16,363 nt of DNA from Fragilaria radians (Eukaryota > Bacillariophyta > Fragilariophyceae > Fragilariales > Fragilariaceae), in contig CAAAJI010000746.1 of the NCBI GenBank assembly GCA_900642245.1, positions 7,023 to 23,385 of the forward strand, in the 5' to 3' direction. Every line of letters starts with the position of its first letter. Within the stretch, counting starts at the first letter, position 1. The position numbers and the translations under genes were made by a program. Positions 1 to 8,934 of this stretch are shown here, in pieces. The notes beneath the pieces are model-generated. The model saw only the letters and a program-made list of their open reading frames with translations, had not been told where the DNA came from and did not search any database.

Positions 1-129
1 ATACCTTCAACAAATTCATTTAAGACATAGTCTTATATGAATTTAGTGATGCTTTATATTGCTGATAAATGAAGATGATCATTTAATATCTTTTCAGGAC
101 TGTCATCTCAATACGGTAGGAATAACAAT

Positions 130-360
130 TACAGATTCCTAAGTAACAAATAGGAATCTATCAAGATTCACAATTGATGAATCTAAGGTGTGAACCTAAG
201 TTCACAAAGTCTAAATGTTATGTGTTGAATCTAACACGTAAGCTAAAGAGACTACGTGGTCAAGGAAACACGTTGCAATTGATTCACAAGAGATCTAGGA
301 TAAAAGTAACCTTTTAGATCATAATTACAGTTTGTATAAACTCTAAGAGCAGCTTAGAGC
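130..360. repeat. Cluster of short perfect hairpins
   Basis: This stretch is unusually dense in short inverted repeats. Arms seen: AGATTCCTA/TAGGAATCT (133-141 and 151-159), GAATCT/AGATTC (154-169), TGTGAAC/GTTCACA with a 4-nt loop (189-206), GTGTT/AACAC (222-237), GATCTA..AAAAG/CTTTT..TAGATC (292-320) and CTCTAAG/CTTAGAG (341-359). No open frame or tRNA-like fold explains them. Similar hairpins recur at 11546-11654 next to retroelement relics, so an LTR or retroelement leader is one possibility, but no second LTR copy was found. Function is unknown. Confidence 0.45.
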
Positions 361-1249
361 AATATTCCTGACACCATACAGACAAACCAGGGATATTGAT
401 ACCGGTTTTGTCCTCTCCAAGCATGTCAACAGGAAATCATTATCTCCACTCAAGAACTCAAGCTAAGTCCCCAAAGCCTTGGTCAATCAAGAAATTTACT
501 CGTAAAACAATCTGTCACTTTGACAGCACCAGCCCTCACCCCACATCCTTAAACACATTTGAATACGTAAGCCCCAGTGCACATTCCTGGTATTCCCTAT
601 ATCTTTATACTTTACCAAAGTTAAACGGTGTAGCATTAATTCCGACTAAACCTTTCTCTCCACAGTAGATGGTTAACCTGTCTTGGGATATTTGTGGCAT
701 TCATAATTACCTTTTTATTGTTGAATAAAATTGAAAATTTTAGCTGTGGTACATTCCCGTCTTTGATTCTTCAATTAAGGCTTGGGAGTGTGCTTAAACT
801 CTTCATTGCTGATATCATAAACCAAGCTGATACATAAATGTACCTTTCCAATTTGTTTCCAAATTTGTCAACTTCCCCTTACTTTCCCTGGAATTCTTCT
901 TGTAGGCTTGACAGGTATTATTTTTTCGTGTGAGTATCCATCCATGTACCAATACAATTTGCCTGGATACCTGGTTCAAGATGTGTCCCAACTTCTGGTG
1001 GGCTTGATTGAATGTCAGTTTGATAATTTCTCTTTTTTTTCAAAAGCAAATTCGTTAATTTTCTTAATTTTCAGTGCATATAGTACCATTGATGATCATT
1101 CTCTTAGTCATTCTTCATTGAATCACATGAATTTATCCTTGCTGGTAAATTCCTAGGCCTTTTTTTCCTTTCACTTATGGTAAATTCCTTTCTTAGCTAG
1201 TTTTAAGGAATGTAACATGGTTCATTATCACTCTTGATTTTTTATTGCT
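361..1249. other. No recognisable gene
   Basis: No gene supported. A plus-strand open frame at about 396-668 starts only with TTG and resembles no family known to me. Another at 908-1156 is rich in Phe, Ser and Leu, as expected from T-rich non-coding DNA. The minus strand around 890-1030 has short coding-looking runs in several frames, which could be an old decayed gene, but no domain is identifiable. Confidence 0.4.
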
Positions 1250-1465
1250 TTAACAGACGATACCTTCAATGTCAGCTGCTTCACTGTCTTGAGCTGGGAC
1301 ACCCCCACGTTTGATGTTCTTGAGGCTTAACGGGCCAATTTGATGGGTATCATTAGTACCGTTGCAGCTGTATCTACAATCCACAGTTACATTTGATCTA
1401 AAGTTTACTTTGCAACTGTTTTTGGCATGATTTCTCAAATATTCAATATTCAACTTATTTGGCAA
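1250..1465 (-). other. Unrecognised minus-strand open frame, 71 codons, cysteine-containing
   Basis: An open minus-strand frame ends in TAA at 1250-1252. Its first listed codon is TTG; there is no in-frame ATG at the 5' end, and a stop lies a few codons upstream, so a whole gene would need an upstream exon. Composition is more protein-like than its neighbours, with few Phe/Lys runs, five cysteines and the segments VTVDCRYSCNGTNDT and GGVPAQDSEAADIEGIVC. The sequence just upstream, TTTCTCAAG, could be a weak splice acceptor. It may be the last exon of a small secreted protein, a decayed gene fragment, or chance. I do not recognise it. Confidence 0.2.
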
Positions 1466-2869
1466 AACCCTTGAGAAAGGATGGCATTAATCATTAAAGC
1501 TAATTTTTTCAATGAATCGATGGATGTAGTTAGTGTCTGTTAAAAATAGACAAAAAATAATCGTAGTTTTTCTTGTAAAAGTTTCCGGATTCCGAAAGGC
1601 ACAAAGTTTAAACGACAAGCTACTTCCAAATTTCCTTAGAACTGTCAATCACTTTATCAATCAATCGGTTTCCCAATCAATAGGATCAACATATCTCCCA
1701 GGAATTTGCTTGAGGATTAGTCTACATGTCACCCCTCTTTTCCAATAAACGACCACATAGAATGTTAGAACACAGGGGCTTAATCGTCTCCCCATTTGGG
1801 ATAAACACCTTTTGTTAAGCAGTACAATCCATTAGGACATTTTTTCTTTCAGTTGAGTTGAAGGGCTACTTGCGCACTAGAATGTTGACTTGATCTTTAT
1901 CAGGCAGAGGATAATCTTTTGTTGCCCATTTCAGCTTTGATTCTCTCTTCAAATTTAAACAAAGCTCCGACAGATTTTATAATGAGTGTAAAAACGAAAT
2001 TGATATTTTTTGTTTTGTTAGAAAAATCGTTCAATTCTTAAAATCTATTTTCCAGTACCTATTTTATTTGAAATAATACAATGTCTGTTGACAGCACTAT
2101 TTGACGGATTATTTTTTCTTTATGTTTTGCACCATATGTATTGACTGTGATTCTGTAAATTATAACATGGTACATTCTTTTGATCCTTTGCTTCTCACTT
2201 TGATCTATCTAATTTTATTATCGCAACTCATTCTTCTTTTTGAAATGAAGATCAAAGTGTGTGTGTCATTTTCATGATTTGATTGTGAATGGTTTGGGGT
2301 AGAAACACCTTTGGAAAAAGTCCAAAACGTTGTAGACCAATCTTCAGACTTCCAAAGATATGTCTCCATCTGAATGATGTTCTTGTTTAGGAAATCCATC
2401 ATTTTGTAATTCTTTTGATGTCATTCATTTTTGGATGTGAACAGGTATCCTCATGTTATCTTTAGCTGTTCATTTGTATAATGCATCCACGGTTTAGGAA
2501 TTAGAACTATTTTTTGAAGTGTGATTTCAATGGATATCCTACCTCTCTATTCAAACTGACGTCTTAATGACCCCTCTAGTTAGCTTGCATGGTCTTTCAT
2601 CTGGAACTCTTGTGATCTTTAGGAATAACTCAATTTTCAAGCTGCCTTTATCTCTTTTGAAGTAGCTCACAAAGCACAACCATGAAGAGAGCTTGCGAAC
2701 ATTCGTCACAGCCACTGACCCTGTCTTAAGGTTTGGGAAGCAAAACAATAATTACCGTGGTCTATTGTGGACACATAAATGTCATGACTTACTACAGGTT
2801 TTACTGAGTGTCCTAAGTATATTCTTAGTAGGTATTTGATTATATTTAACTCCAATCACTATTGCAATT
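1466..2869. other. Intergenic DNA with weak open frames
   Basis: No gene is supported. Minus-strand frames of about 65 codons at 2205-2402 and 2551-2748 are open but show no domain, no partner exons and no good start. The second starts with TTG. The last 120 bases before the FAS1 stop at 2870 would be that gene's 3' untranslated region and are AT-rich. No tRNA or rRNA was recognised. Confidence 0.4.
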
Positions 2870-3861
2870 CTATGGAATTTTTAACACTTCATCAATCACA
2901 TGAATCACTCCATTGGAAGCAAGGATATTGGCTTTAGTTACCTTAGAGTCATTGATGAATAGTTTTTTCCCTTTTTCATCAAAATGGAAACTAGATCCTT
3001 GAATTGTCTTGACACTACCATCACCCTTTAGTGCACTGCTTAAAACCGAACCTGATACTGCATGGTATAAAAGGATAGACTTGAGCACTTCTGGGGTCTT
3101 GATAAGTTCATTGACTGCATTCTCTCCAAGTTCCTCAAATGCCTTGTTTGTCGGAGCAAAAATTGTGAATTCACTTTTCATATCTATCAAGGTGGATTCC
3201 AACTCTGCGGCCTTGATTGCCGCAGCTAGAGTACTAAGATTTGCTTCACCCTTAATTGTTTCAAGCACATTTCCAGGAGGAAGTAATACTTCATCGATAA
3301 AGTGAATAACACCATTTGTTGCTTTGACATCAGCTTTCGTGACACGAGCATCGTTGTTGATGAGAACACGAGATGGTCTTCTAGTAACTCCGGTTCGAAG
3401 ATTGTCACCATTTGCAGCTTTGATTACTTCATTCTTCAAATCCTTTCGAAGGACCTTACCTGGAACAACATGATACAGAAGGATATCTGAGAGCTTAGCC
3501 GTATCTTTTAAAAGTCCCTGAATGGTACTATCACCAAGTTTTGCAAAAGCCTTAGCATCAACAGAATTAGGCAAAATCAGTGTTGCATAGTATCACAGAT
3601 TTGATCATAACTCACTTTATCAGTAGGTGCAAATACAGTAAAGGGACCAGGTCCTTCTAATGTTTTATCAAGACCGGCTGCTACAAGGGCAGCCTCTAGA
3701 GTGTCAAACATCGCATTGCTTTTTACCACGCTAGCAATTGTCGCACTTTTCTTAAGTTCACGATTAGCATAGCTGATTTCATCAACATCCGAAGTGCTGC
3801 CACGTAGAGTAGAAGACACTAAGGCTAATGAAGAAAGGAAAAATGTAAAGATCTTAAACAT
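2870..3861 (-). CDS. Secreted double-fasciclin (FAS1) protein, gene A, two exons
   Basis: Predicted 308-aa secreted protein with two FAS1 domains, a fold generally used in extracellular or cell-surface adhesion. Exon 1 is 3861-3616 (82 codons) and exon 2 is 3550-2870 (226 codons plus TAG). Residues 1-17 form a hydrophobic signal peptide (MFKIFTFFLSSLALVSS). FAS1-1 (about 40-172) has the H1 box TVFAPTDKAF, the YH motif LLYHVVPG and the H2 box VIHFIDEVLLPP. FAS1-2 (about 175-305) has TIFAPTNKAF, LLYHAVSG and VIHVIDEVL. There is no C-terminal hydrophobic tail, so a secreted rather than GPI-anchored protein is likely. Without splicing the frame breaks inside the first H1 box; removing a 65-nt GT-AG intron restores it exactly. 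It is a paralogue of gene B at 13402-14393, about 70% identical over exon 2 by my count. A frameshifted pseudogene is less likely, because gene B has the same intron. Ligand and role are unknown. Confidence 0.92.
3551..3615 (-). other. 65-nt phase-0 intron in FAS1 gene A
   Basis: The minus strand reads AAA|GTGAGT at the donor and GATGCTAAG|GCT at the acceptor, with a branch-like CACTGAT inside. The length is not a multiple of three and the intron contains an in-frame stop, so retention truncates the protein after about 94 codons. Splicing joins APTDK to AFAKLG and rebuilds the conserved FAS1 H1 box. The paralogue has an intron of equal length at the identical site. Confidence 0.9.
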
Positions 3862-3931
3862 CGTCGTTGTTTAGTTTGTGAGTTCGGAAAAAATGAGCTA
3901 ATTGTGAAATTCAGTGACATCGAGAATCTTT

Positions 3932-4147
3932 TCAAATCTTTTTCCTGTGAACAATAGGAAGTACTTGCCTTTCGTAAGAGGTAATGGCATTGCAATACAC
4001 TGATGAGGACAGTGAGTCATCAATTGTTACAATTGTGTCAGATGATGTGAATTTTATAATCGTGCGAATCCCCCTAACTGAGTCTACAGTAACTGTTATG
4101 TAACAACGGAAGAATAATGAGGCTTTTTCTGACTGATCATTGCTCAT
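3932..4147 (-). other. Upstream open frame of 71 codons, conserved in the duplicate
   Basis: An ATG-started minus-strand frame ends 70 bases before the gene A start codon, on the same strand. The other flank copy holds the same frame (15334-15507, 57 codons): both start MSNDQSEKA and share the run from TVDSVRG to SSVYCNAI with only R/H and two silent changes. A 6-nt net length difference between them preserves the frame. This could be an upstream ORF in the leader, an independent small protein, or frame preservation by chance in a slowly changing promoter. The C-termini differ because copy C stops early. No family is recognised. Confidence 0.3.
4021..4035. promoter_or_regulatory. Perfect 15-nt dyad in the FAS1 5' flank, copy A
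   Basis: CAATTGTTACAATTG is a perfect inverted repeat about a central T, about 160 nt upstream of the gene A start codon. It lies inside a 75-nt run (3983-4057) that is identical in the other flank copy (15337-15411). Its symmetry and conservation suggest a binding site for a dimeric regulator, but that is inference. Confidence 0.35.
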
Positions 4148-4471
4148 AACCCAATGAATCTTAATCTATGAATTTTAGAAAATTCATTAGAAAAACCTGT
4201 AATGAAGTGATTGTACAATTCGGTACTCGATTGACTCCAAAACTATAGATATCATCCAACGAGATTGATCCAACCAGTATTTCATTAATGATACACTTCC
4301 TTTTTGGATTTAATTTTGTCCATACTTTTACAATGGATTTCACTTTTGAATGCCCTGACCATGTCTCTGATAGTTACTTGTGGATGTGCCATGATTTGTT
4401 AAATATAATGCCACAAATCAAGAAAATTCATTTACATTCATCTGTATATGTGTCAACCAGATATAATTAAG

Positions 4472-4636
4472 TCAATCCTGAATAGATAAAGTCATCTTGT
4501 ACTTGTCTTTGATAAATTCAAGTTATCTCTCAGCTGACCCGTAGTGATGGAAACAAGAAAGGGCTGCAGTTTGGATGAAATCTTCAATGCAAATTCTGTT
4601 GTGAAATGATATATTTTTACCAGCTTGGAACTGCAT
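4472..4636 (-). pseudogene. Coding-like relic, 55 codons, interrupted by TAA; duplicate of 15797-15961
   Basis: The minus strand reads MQFQAGKNISFHNRICIEDF onward and ends in SIQD-TGA, but an in-frame TAA at 4525-4523 replaces the Tyr codon of the other copy. Four of 165 bases differ between copies, all amino-acid-changing or nonsense. An AG acceptor-like site (GTTAACTTAG) lies just upstream in both. It may be a decayed exon of an unknown gene captured in the duplicated flank. I do not recognise the family, and chance openness cannot be excluded. Confidence 0.3.
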
Positions 4637-5087
4637 GAACTCAAGATATGAGAAGACCTAAGTTAACTTAACTTTGATGGAGAAAGAGAGATTTAAGCTG
4701 CCTCTTGTTGGCGGATACAGTCTCATTGGACTTTAAATACCTTTTCTATTGATTCATTTTTTCAAAATAAGTCAAAGTTTCCTTCTTAAAAAAATTTCAT
4801 TTATCTTCCATCCGAAGGATTTTCTCCTGTTTTAATGTAGAAAATTCTTAGCATTGATTAAATTGTGAAATAGTGATTAGTTGTTTGATTACTTAGATTT
4901 CAATCCTCTTTTAGTAAACGGTTTCTTGCCTTTGATTAGGAGTTCACCTATGCAGCAGGATAGCCAGGAATTTTCCGTATTCTCAAGGTACTTGACACTC
5001 ACATAGATTCTTCATGTGTCATGTCAATATTGTTGATAATTAGTCACCACGACTGCTTCTAGTAATGCTGGAGCATTGGAATGATGT

Positions 5088-6092
5088 ACTATATCCTTTT
5101 GCCTTGGAAGAAGTCGTTGTGGAATCATCAGAGAAAATGTAAGCAGTCTTTGAGGCTGCTCAACCACAATACAACGTTATGGAGGGTAGTGTTGAGACCC
5201 AAAAAGATAGCTTGCATCGCAAGAAGTGTTAACTTTCATTCTCATTGAGGGGCATTATTCCTCATGGTATCAAACTTTGAAGATAAAGAAATGATGATAA
5301 TAACTTAAATCTTCTTGACATGGATCCTCATCAACGTCAGCTTGATTATCTCACTTTTACCCCGTTTTGAAATGACTTTCTTGACCGCTTTCTTCACAGT
5401 GACGAAGAGCAGATTTGAATAAGGAAGCACGCTAACGAAGCAAATAATTGTTCACAAAGCTTTATTTCACGCTCATTTGTTGCTCAACATATATCTTGAT
5501 CATAGTTTTTCTACGTTGCCATAAATTATGATTCAACTAAGTATCATTTGACTCTTGTAAAGAGAGTTGGCGTGTCACATGATTCAAAGAATTTTTAACA
5601 TTCTAACTCTGCCAAAAAACAGTTAGTCTGGCTTTGGATAAATAATGTACAGACATTCCATTGACAAGGAAATATAAGTCATTGCTGAATTTCGCTGATC
5701 AAACATTATGTACAGTCATTGAAATTTGCTAGTGGACTCAAATGAACGTGTAAAGCACCACAGTACATGACTAGATTCCTTATTCAATTAAGAGAAATGA
5801 TAATAAATTATTCATAAACTACTTATTACAAAAAGCCAATGCCTAATCAATTGTTCCATATAAAGGTGTCAACTATACAATCTTGTGTTTGTGCTGTGAA
5901 AAAATGCGAGCTAGGAAGATTCATATCCTTGACTGCATAGCAATCAATGGAAACAAAACTAATGTAACGTTACGCTGAGTTATTTTAATCCCTTATCAAG
6001 TATGACATGCATAACTCGTGCTTAATGATAAATAAAGAATGTAGGCATATTCGTGATAAATAAATTTGATATTTGACACGTGATGTAGCATT
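5088..6092. other. Intergenic DNA with a short plus-strand coding-like stretch
   Basis: No gene is supported. On the plus strand, 5107-5232 reads as acidic, protein-like sequence (EEVVVESSEKM, one stop, then AVFEAAQPQYNVMEG to HRKKC) and may be a scrap of a decayed gene or element. No domain is recognised. The remainder to 6092 is AT-rich; the part near 6092 should contain the 3' end of the 474-aa gene's transcript. Confidence 0.35.
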
Positions 6093-7517
6093 CTAACTCT
6101 TGTTAGGACTCATTCCAGGCTCCATCGAAAACTCAATACCCACAGTTTGATGGGGAAACAGAGTTTTCGTGTATGCAATGTCATGGCAATGGCTGGCACG
6201 AAGTCCTAAATCTTTGACGGTTTCAGCATTGATAGATTGAACAAGGTCCGACCATTTTCTTTCGTTATCTAGAAATGAATATTGTTGCTTCTCCTGCCAC
6301 TTAACGTGAGCGATGAAACAATACAACAATATTAAAGTAACAATCGATATGAATCCGAGCAGATACGAGTAAAGTTCATCTGGTAAAATCATAGTCCAGG
6401 GAACAAATAGTAATGCAATTAGCACAAACTGAAGGTTCAAGTAGCGTTTTCCATTCCATAGTATTTCGTTCTGTTGGATGCGTTCTATCCAAAGTGATCT
6501 TGCTTGGTCTAACCATCCTTGCCATAATGTCAAGGTAACTCCCTGAAACGAAAGCCACGTGGGGACTTCCTCTCGCCCATATGACCAAGGGACTGCTATA
6601 TTCTTCTTGGTGGTAGAAGAGGAGCCCAAAAGCCATGAAAGAAAAGCCTTTTCCTGTCCAAAGTTTGGATCCACTGGTCTTAGAGATAATTTCCAATGGA
6701 AATTATTCATTTCCGAGTTTTTTCTTAGGGAATCAAATTGATTCATTCCACTCTGTTTCATATGCATGATTTCTTTATGTGGATTAGCCTTATTATTCTC
6801 CTTTCGAGACAATTGATAATTATCTCCTTCATCCTTGTTCCAAAATATTATACCAACCGTATATCTATTGAAACCACGTGGACAGCAGTCACGCCTTGCA
6901 ATATCGAGAGTATAACAATGCCTCGCGCCAAGAGTAGTTGTGCTTTCAAGTCTTGAATTGATATCATTCATGAGATCGGACCATTTCACTTCAATTCGGA
7001 ATATTTCATCATCCTTGCAACGTCTCCACCATATATTATATATGGCAAGGTATATCATGTAGAAAGACAGAAAAAAATGCCATACAAGAAATATCGTGGT
7101 ATCCGGCAAGTAGGGTGCGATAATCAAGAGTGACATGGCAACAAGAAATTGCAGTGTGTAGTTTCGACCTAATTGGATTAGCCTTTGACAGACTCGGTTG
7201 CGTTCCATCCAAAGGATAGTGGCTCTGTCTACCCATTCTTGCCATAAATCCATTGATACTCCATGGTTAGCCAACCAGAGGGGGACTACTTCCCGACCAT
7301 GTGACCAGGGTACTTGATCTGTATTGTAAAATGTTTCCAATCCATGATAAACGAATGGATTCAGTGGCACAAGTCCATAATTGATATTCGTAGGTTTCCA
7401 TTCGAATTTAGAATCAATCTTGGAATGATCGTAAGCCATGATAATTGGATTTCCATCACTGTTTTCTGTATTCATGTAACTCCATTGATACTCCAAATCT
7501 TCTCTATCTTGGCTCAT
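6093..7517 (-). CDS. Unrecognised membrane protein with two copies of a W-rich unit, 474 aa
   Basis: An intact frame starts at ATG 7517; an in-frame TGA lies 15 bases upstream and fixes this start unless an upstream exon is spliced in. The protein is an internal duplication. Unit 1 (about 38-226) and unit 2 (about 273-464) each contain, in order: an F-x-W-K segment; VPWS(H/Y)GRE-x-VP-x-WL; a Trp-rich helix (LWQEWVDRATILWMER / LWQGWLDQARSLWIER); two hydrophobic segments (about 121-138 and 141-162; 361-378 and 382-403); KWSDL-x(3)-IN; an A-(R/S)-HC motif; and a final TVGI-x-F strand. Four membrane passes are likely, with the conserved boxes on one side. A hydrophilic, Asn/Lys-rich linker (about 228-270) joins the units. 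No signal peptide, enzyme motif or known transporter signature is visible. The strand matches the FAS1 genes, but the spacing gives no functional link. It is confidently a gene, of unknown function. Confidence 0.85.
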   Translation of the reverse strand: MSQDREDLEYQWSYMNTENSDGNPIIMAYDHSKIDSKFEWKPTNINYGLVPLNPFVYHGLETFYNTDQVPWSHGREVVPLWLANHGVSMDLWQEWVDRATILWMERNRVCQRLIQLGRNYTLQFLVAMSLLIIAPYLPDTTIFLVWHFFLSFYMIYLAIYNIWWRRCKDDEIFRIEVKWSDLMNDINSRLESTTTLGARHCYTLDIARRDCCPRGFNRYTVGIIFWNKDEGDNYQLSRKENNKANPHKEIMHMKQSGMNQFDSLRKNSEMNNFHWKLSLRPVDPNFGQEKAFLSWLLGSSSTTKKNIAVPWSYGREEVPTWLSFQGVTLTLWQGWLDQARSLWIERIQQNEILWNGKRYLNLQFVLIALLFVPWTMILPDELYSYLLGFISIVTLILLYCFIAHVKWQEKQQYSFLDNERKWSDLVQSINAETVKDLGLRASHCHDIAYTKTLFPHQTVGIEFSMEPGMSPNKS

Positions 7518-7810
7518 GGCAAAAGAATGATATCAAATCCATAATGGTGTAACATGGCATGTCTCGAATCGTACCGATCCACTTCATTTCTTGATTCCAA
7601 AAAGCAACCGTAGGAATCATTATCCCTAGTAGCAGCCAAAAAATCCTGCAAGAATGAGGTATGATGACATCGACATGAAAACAAATCACAATTTGATAGT
7701 TTATCAGCACGTGACTAAAGTTGTCACAACAAATTTCAAGCAATCCAAGAGGCAACCTAGAAGAAGAAATTGTTGAAGAAGAATACTTAAATAAGAGACA
7801 TTCAAGGAAG
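7518..7810 (-). other. 5' region of the 474-aa gene with a possible leader intron acceptor
   Basis: On the minus strand CTCATTCTTGCAG ends at 7646, a good pyrimidine-rich acceptor about 130 bases before the ATG, and a second (TTCTTCTTCTAG) lies near 7757. An overlapping 83-codon frame (7504-7755) holds a hydrophobic, Trp-containing run (IFWLLLGIMIPTVAFWNQ) but starts with CTG/ATG-poor sequence and stops just inside the main gene. It might be leader sequence or a scrap of a further unit. No clear promoter motif is seen. Confidence 0.3.
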
Positions 7811-7825
7811 AATAAGATAAGTTAA
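7811..7825 (+). repeat. 15-bp direct repeat, left copy
   Basis: AATAAGATAAGTTAA occurs here and again at 10040-10054, on either side of the copia relic. It could be an old target-site duplication or chance in AT-rich DNA. Copia integrases normally make about 5-bp duplications, so 15 bp would suggest another insertion route. Confidence 0.3.
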
Positions 7826-7862
7826 TCTAAAGACGAAAGAAACTTTCAATAAAGGTGGTAAA

Positions 7863-8398
7863 CTGCCAACATTTGATGGCAATGTAAACTATTTTGCAAG
7901 CTGGTGGAAAACATTTTATAGCATATGCAATGATGAATAAATTCAAGGATATCCTATTTGAAACAGTTGGTGAAGATGATAAAGAATTGACAAAAGACAA
8001 AAAATAGCAATGAAAAAGAATGTAGCAGTAACATACTTCTCCATGACATTCATTACCAAAAAAGCAATGAACATGGTTTTTGCAGCATAAAACGGACCCC
8101 GTCTAAAATTTTGAAAATGAGGAAACAGTTGGCTTCAATCAAAATGAAGAAAGACATGGACCCATCTATTTCATTTGAAAACCTGAAGTGTGTAGACACG
8201 GAAGAACCCATTGTAGATTTTGCCACTTTTCAGAATCTAGGAGCGTGTCATAATTATGAGAAAAGGAGTCATCAGGCCAACAAATGGAAATGTGAAGGCT
8301 AGTAATAATCAAAAATTAAGAAATCTAAAATAATTTTTCAAGGAAAATGCGATAGCTGCTGATTTTGTCAACATACGACAAGCGATTGTCGGACCAGG
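7863..8398 (+). pseudogene. Gag relic with CCHC zinc knuckle
   Basis: Readable pieces are LPTFDGNVNYFASWWKTFYS at the start, then AVTYFSMTFITKKAMNMVF near 8020-8090, then RKQLASIKMKKDMDPSISFE near 8120-8180. These match the usual copia gag sequence of a folded core followed by an 'IKMKKGEDP' type box. At 8348-8389 the frame reads C-x2-C-x4-H-x4-C exactly, with a TGA within the x4 spacer. Stops and frame changes occur throughout, so no product is expected. Confidence 0.75.
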
Positions 8399-8934
8399 GA
8401 CGTTAATAATGTAAGAAACAACCAAATTGGAAGAAACAATCTGAAAAAAAGCTCAAAAGTGCCAAATACAGTTGTTGAATATGGTTGGACTGACAAAACC
8501 CTTGAGAGACAAAAATGACCGATCCTAAGCAATGACTTGCCGATACCAGAGCCATTGTCCATTCCGCAGCAAGTGCGGTAATTACCAAAGATTTGGATAT
8601 AGAAACCAGCAAAGCAAAGGTAGTCATGGATATTGGCCAATTGAAAAATGCTACCAAAACCAAAAAAATTGAAGCAATCGCCAGAGTTCAAGACTGAAAA
8701 AGTCAGGGAAACTTTGCTTTTTCCGATGTAATGTTTCTGCCAAATGGTAGATAGAACAAGAAAAGCATCGTCAGGAGTGGATGAATTATAGTAGGTGACT
8801 ATGACCGCATAAAATCAAATAACAAAGGCGAGGTTTTTCCTTCTAGAAGACAGTACACATTATTTTAGTCATTAAACTGCTGAAACCGTTTCAGATGTAC
8901 TAACTCTTCAAAATTGCACTTAGCCCGTTAATTT
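8399..8934 (+). other. Degenerate element sequence between knuckle and RT
   Basis: This part of the relic has no readable protease (D-S/T-G) or integrase (HH-CC, DDE) signature in any plus-strand frame. Minus-strand open frames at 8368-8691 are shadows of the relic. It may be the collapsed junction of a large internal deletion. Confidence 0.35.

Larger units (their letters stand above)
3836..5087. repeat. Duplicated FAS1 5' flank, copy A
   Basis: This block begins in the first codons of FAS1 gene A and extends through its 5' flank. It is repeated in the same order and orientation at 15180-16359. Similarity is high throughout; one 165-nt stretch differs at four positions. Indels include about 40 nt present only here near 4180-4215, and a replaced stretch near 4670-4710. 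The match ends at about 5087, close to the end of the window for the other copy, so the true edge may lie outside. It presumably contains the gene A promoter, since it abuts the start codon. Confidence 0.9.

Noticed and set aside
3577..3861. Gene A as two separate genes or a frameshifted pseudogene
   Set aside because: A consensus GT-AG intron restores the FAS1 H1 box exactly, and gene B has the same intron at the same position.
4161..4343. Minus-strand frame containing LDDIYSFGV, reminiscent of a protein kinase subdomain IX
   Set aside because: No other kinase motif is nearby and the duplicate copy carries a TAA at the fifth codon beyond its start. The resemblance is a few residues only.
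4288..4470. Plus-strand 60-codon frame with a similar frame at 15586-15789 in the other flank copy
   Set aside because: Aligned codon by codon, nearly all differences change the amino acid (for example W/S, G/E, K/I, S/E) and only two are silent. Conservation is that of the duplicated DNA, not of a protein.
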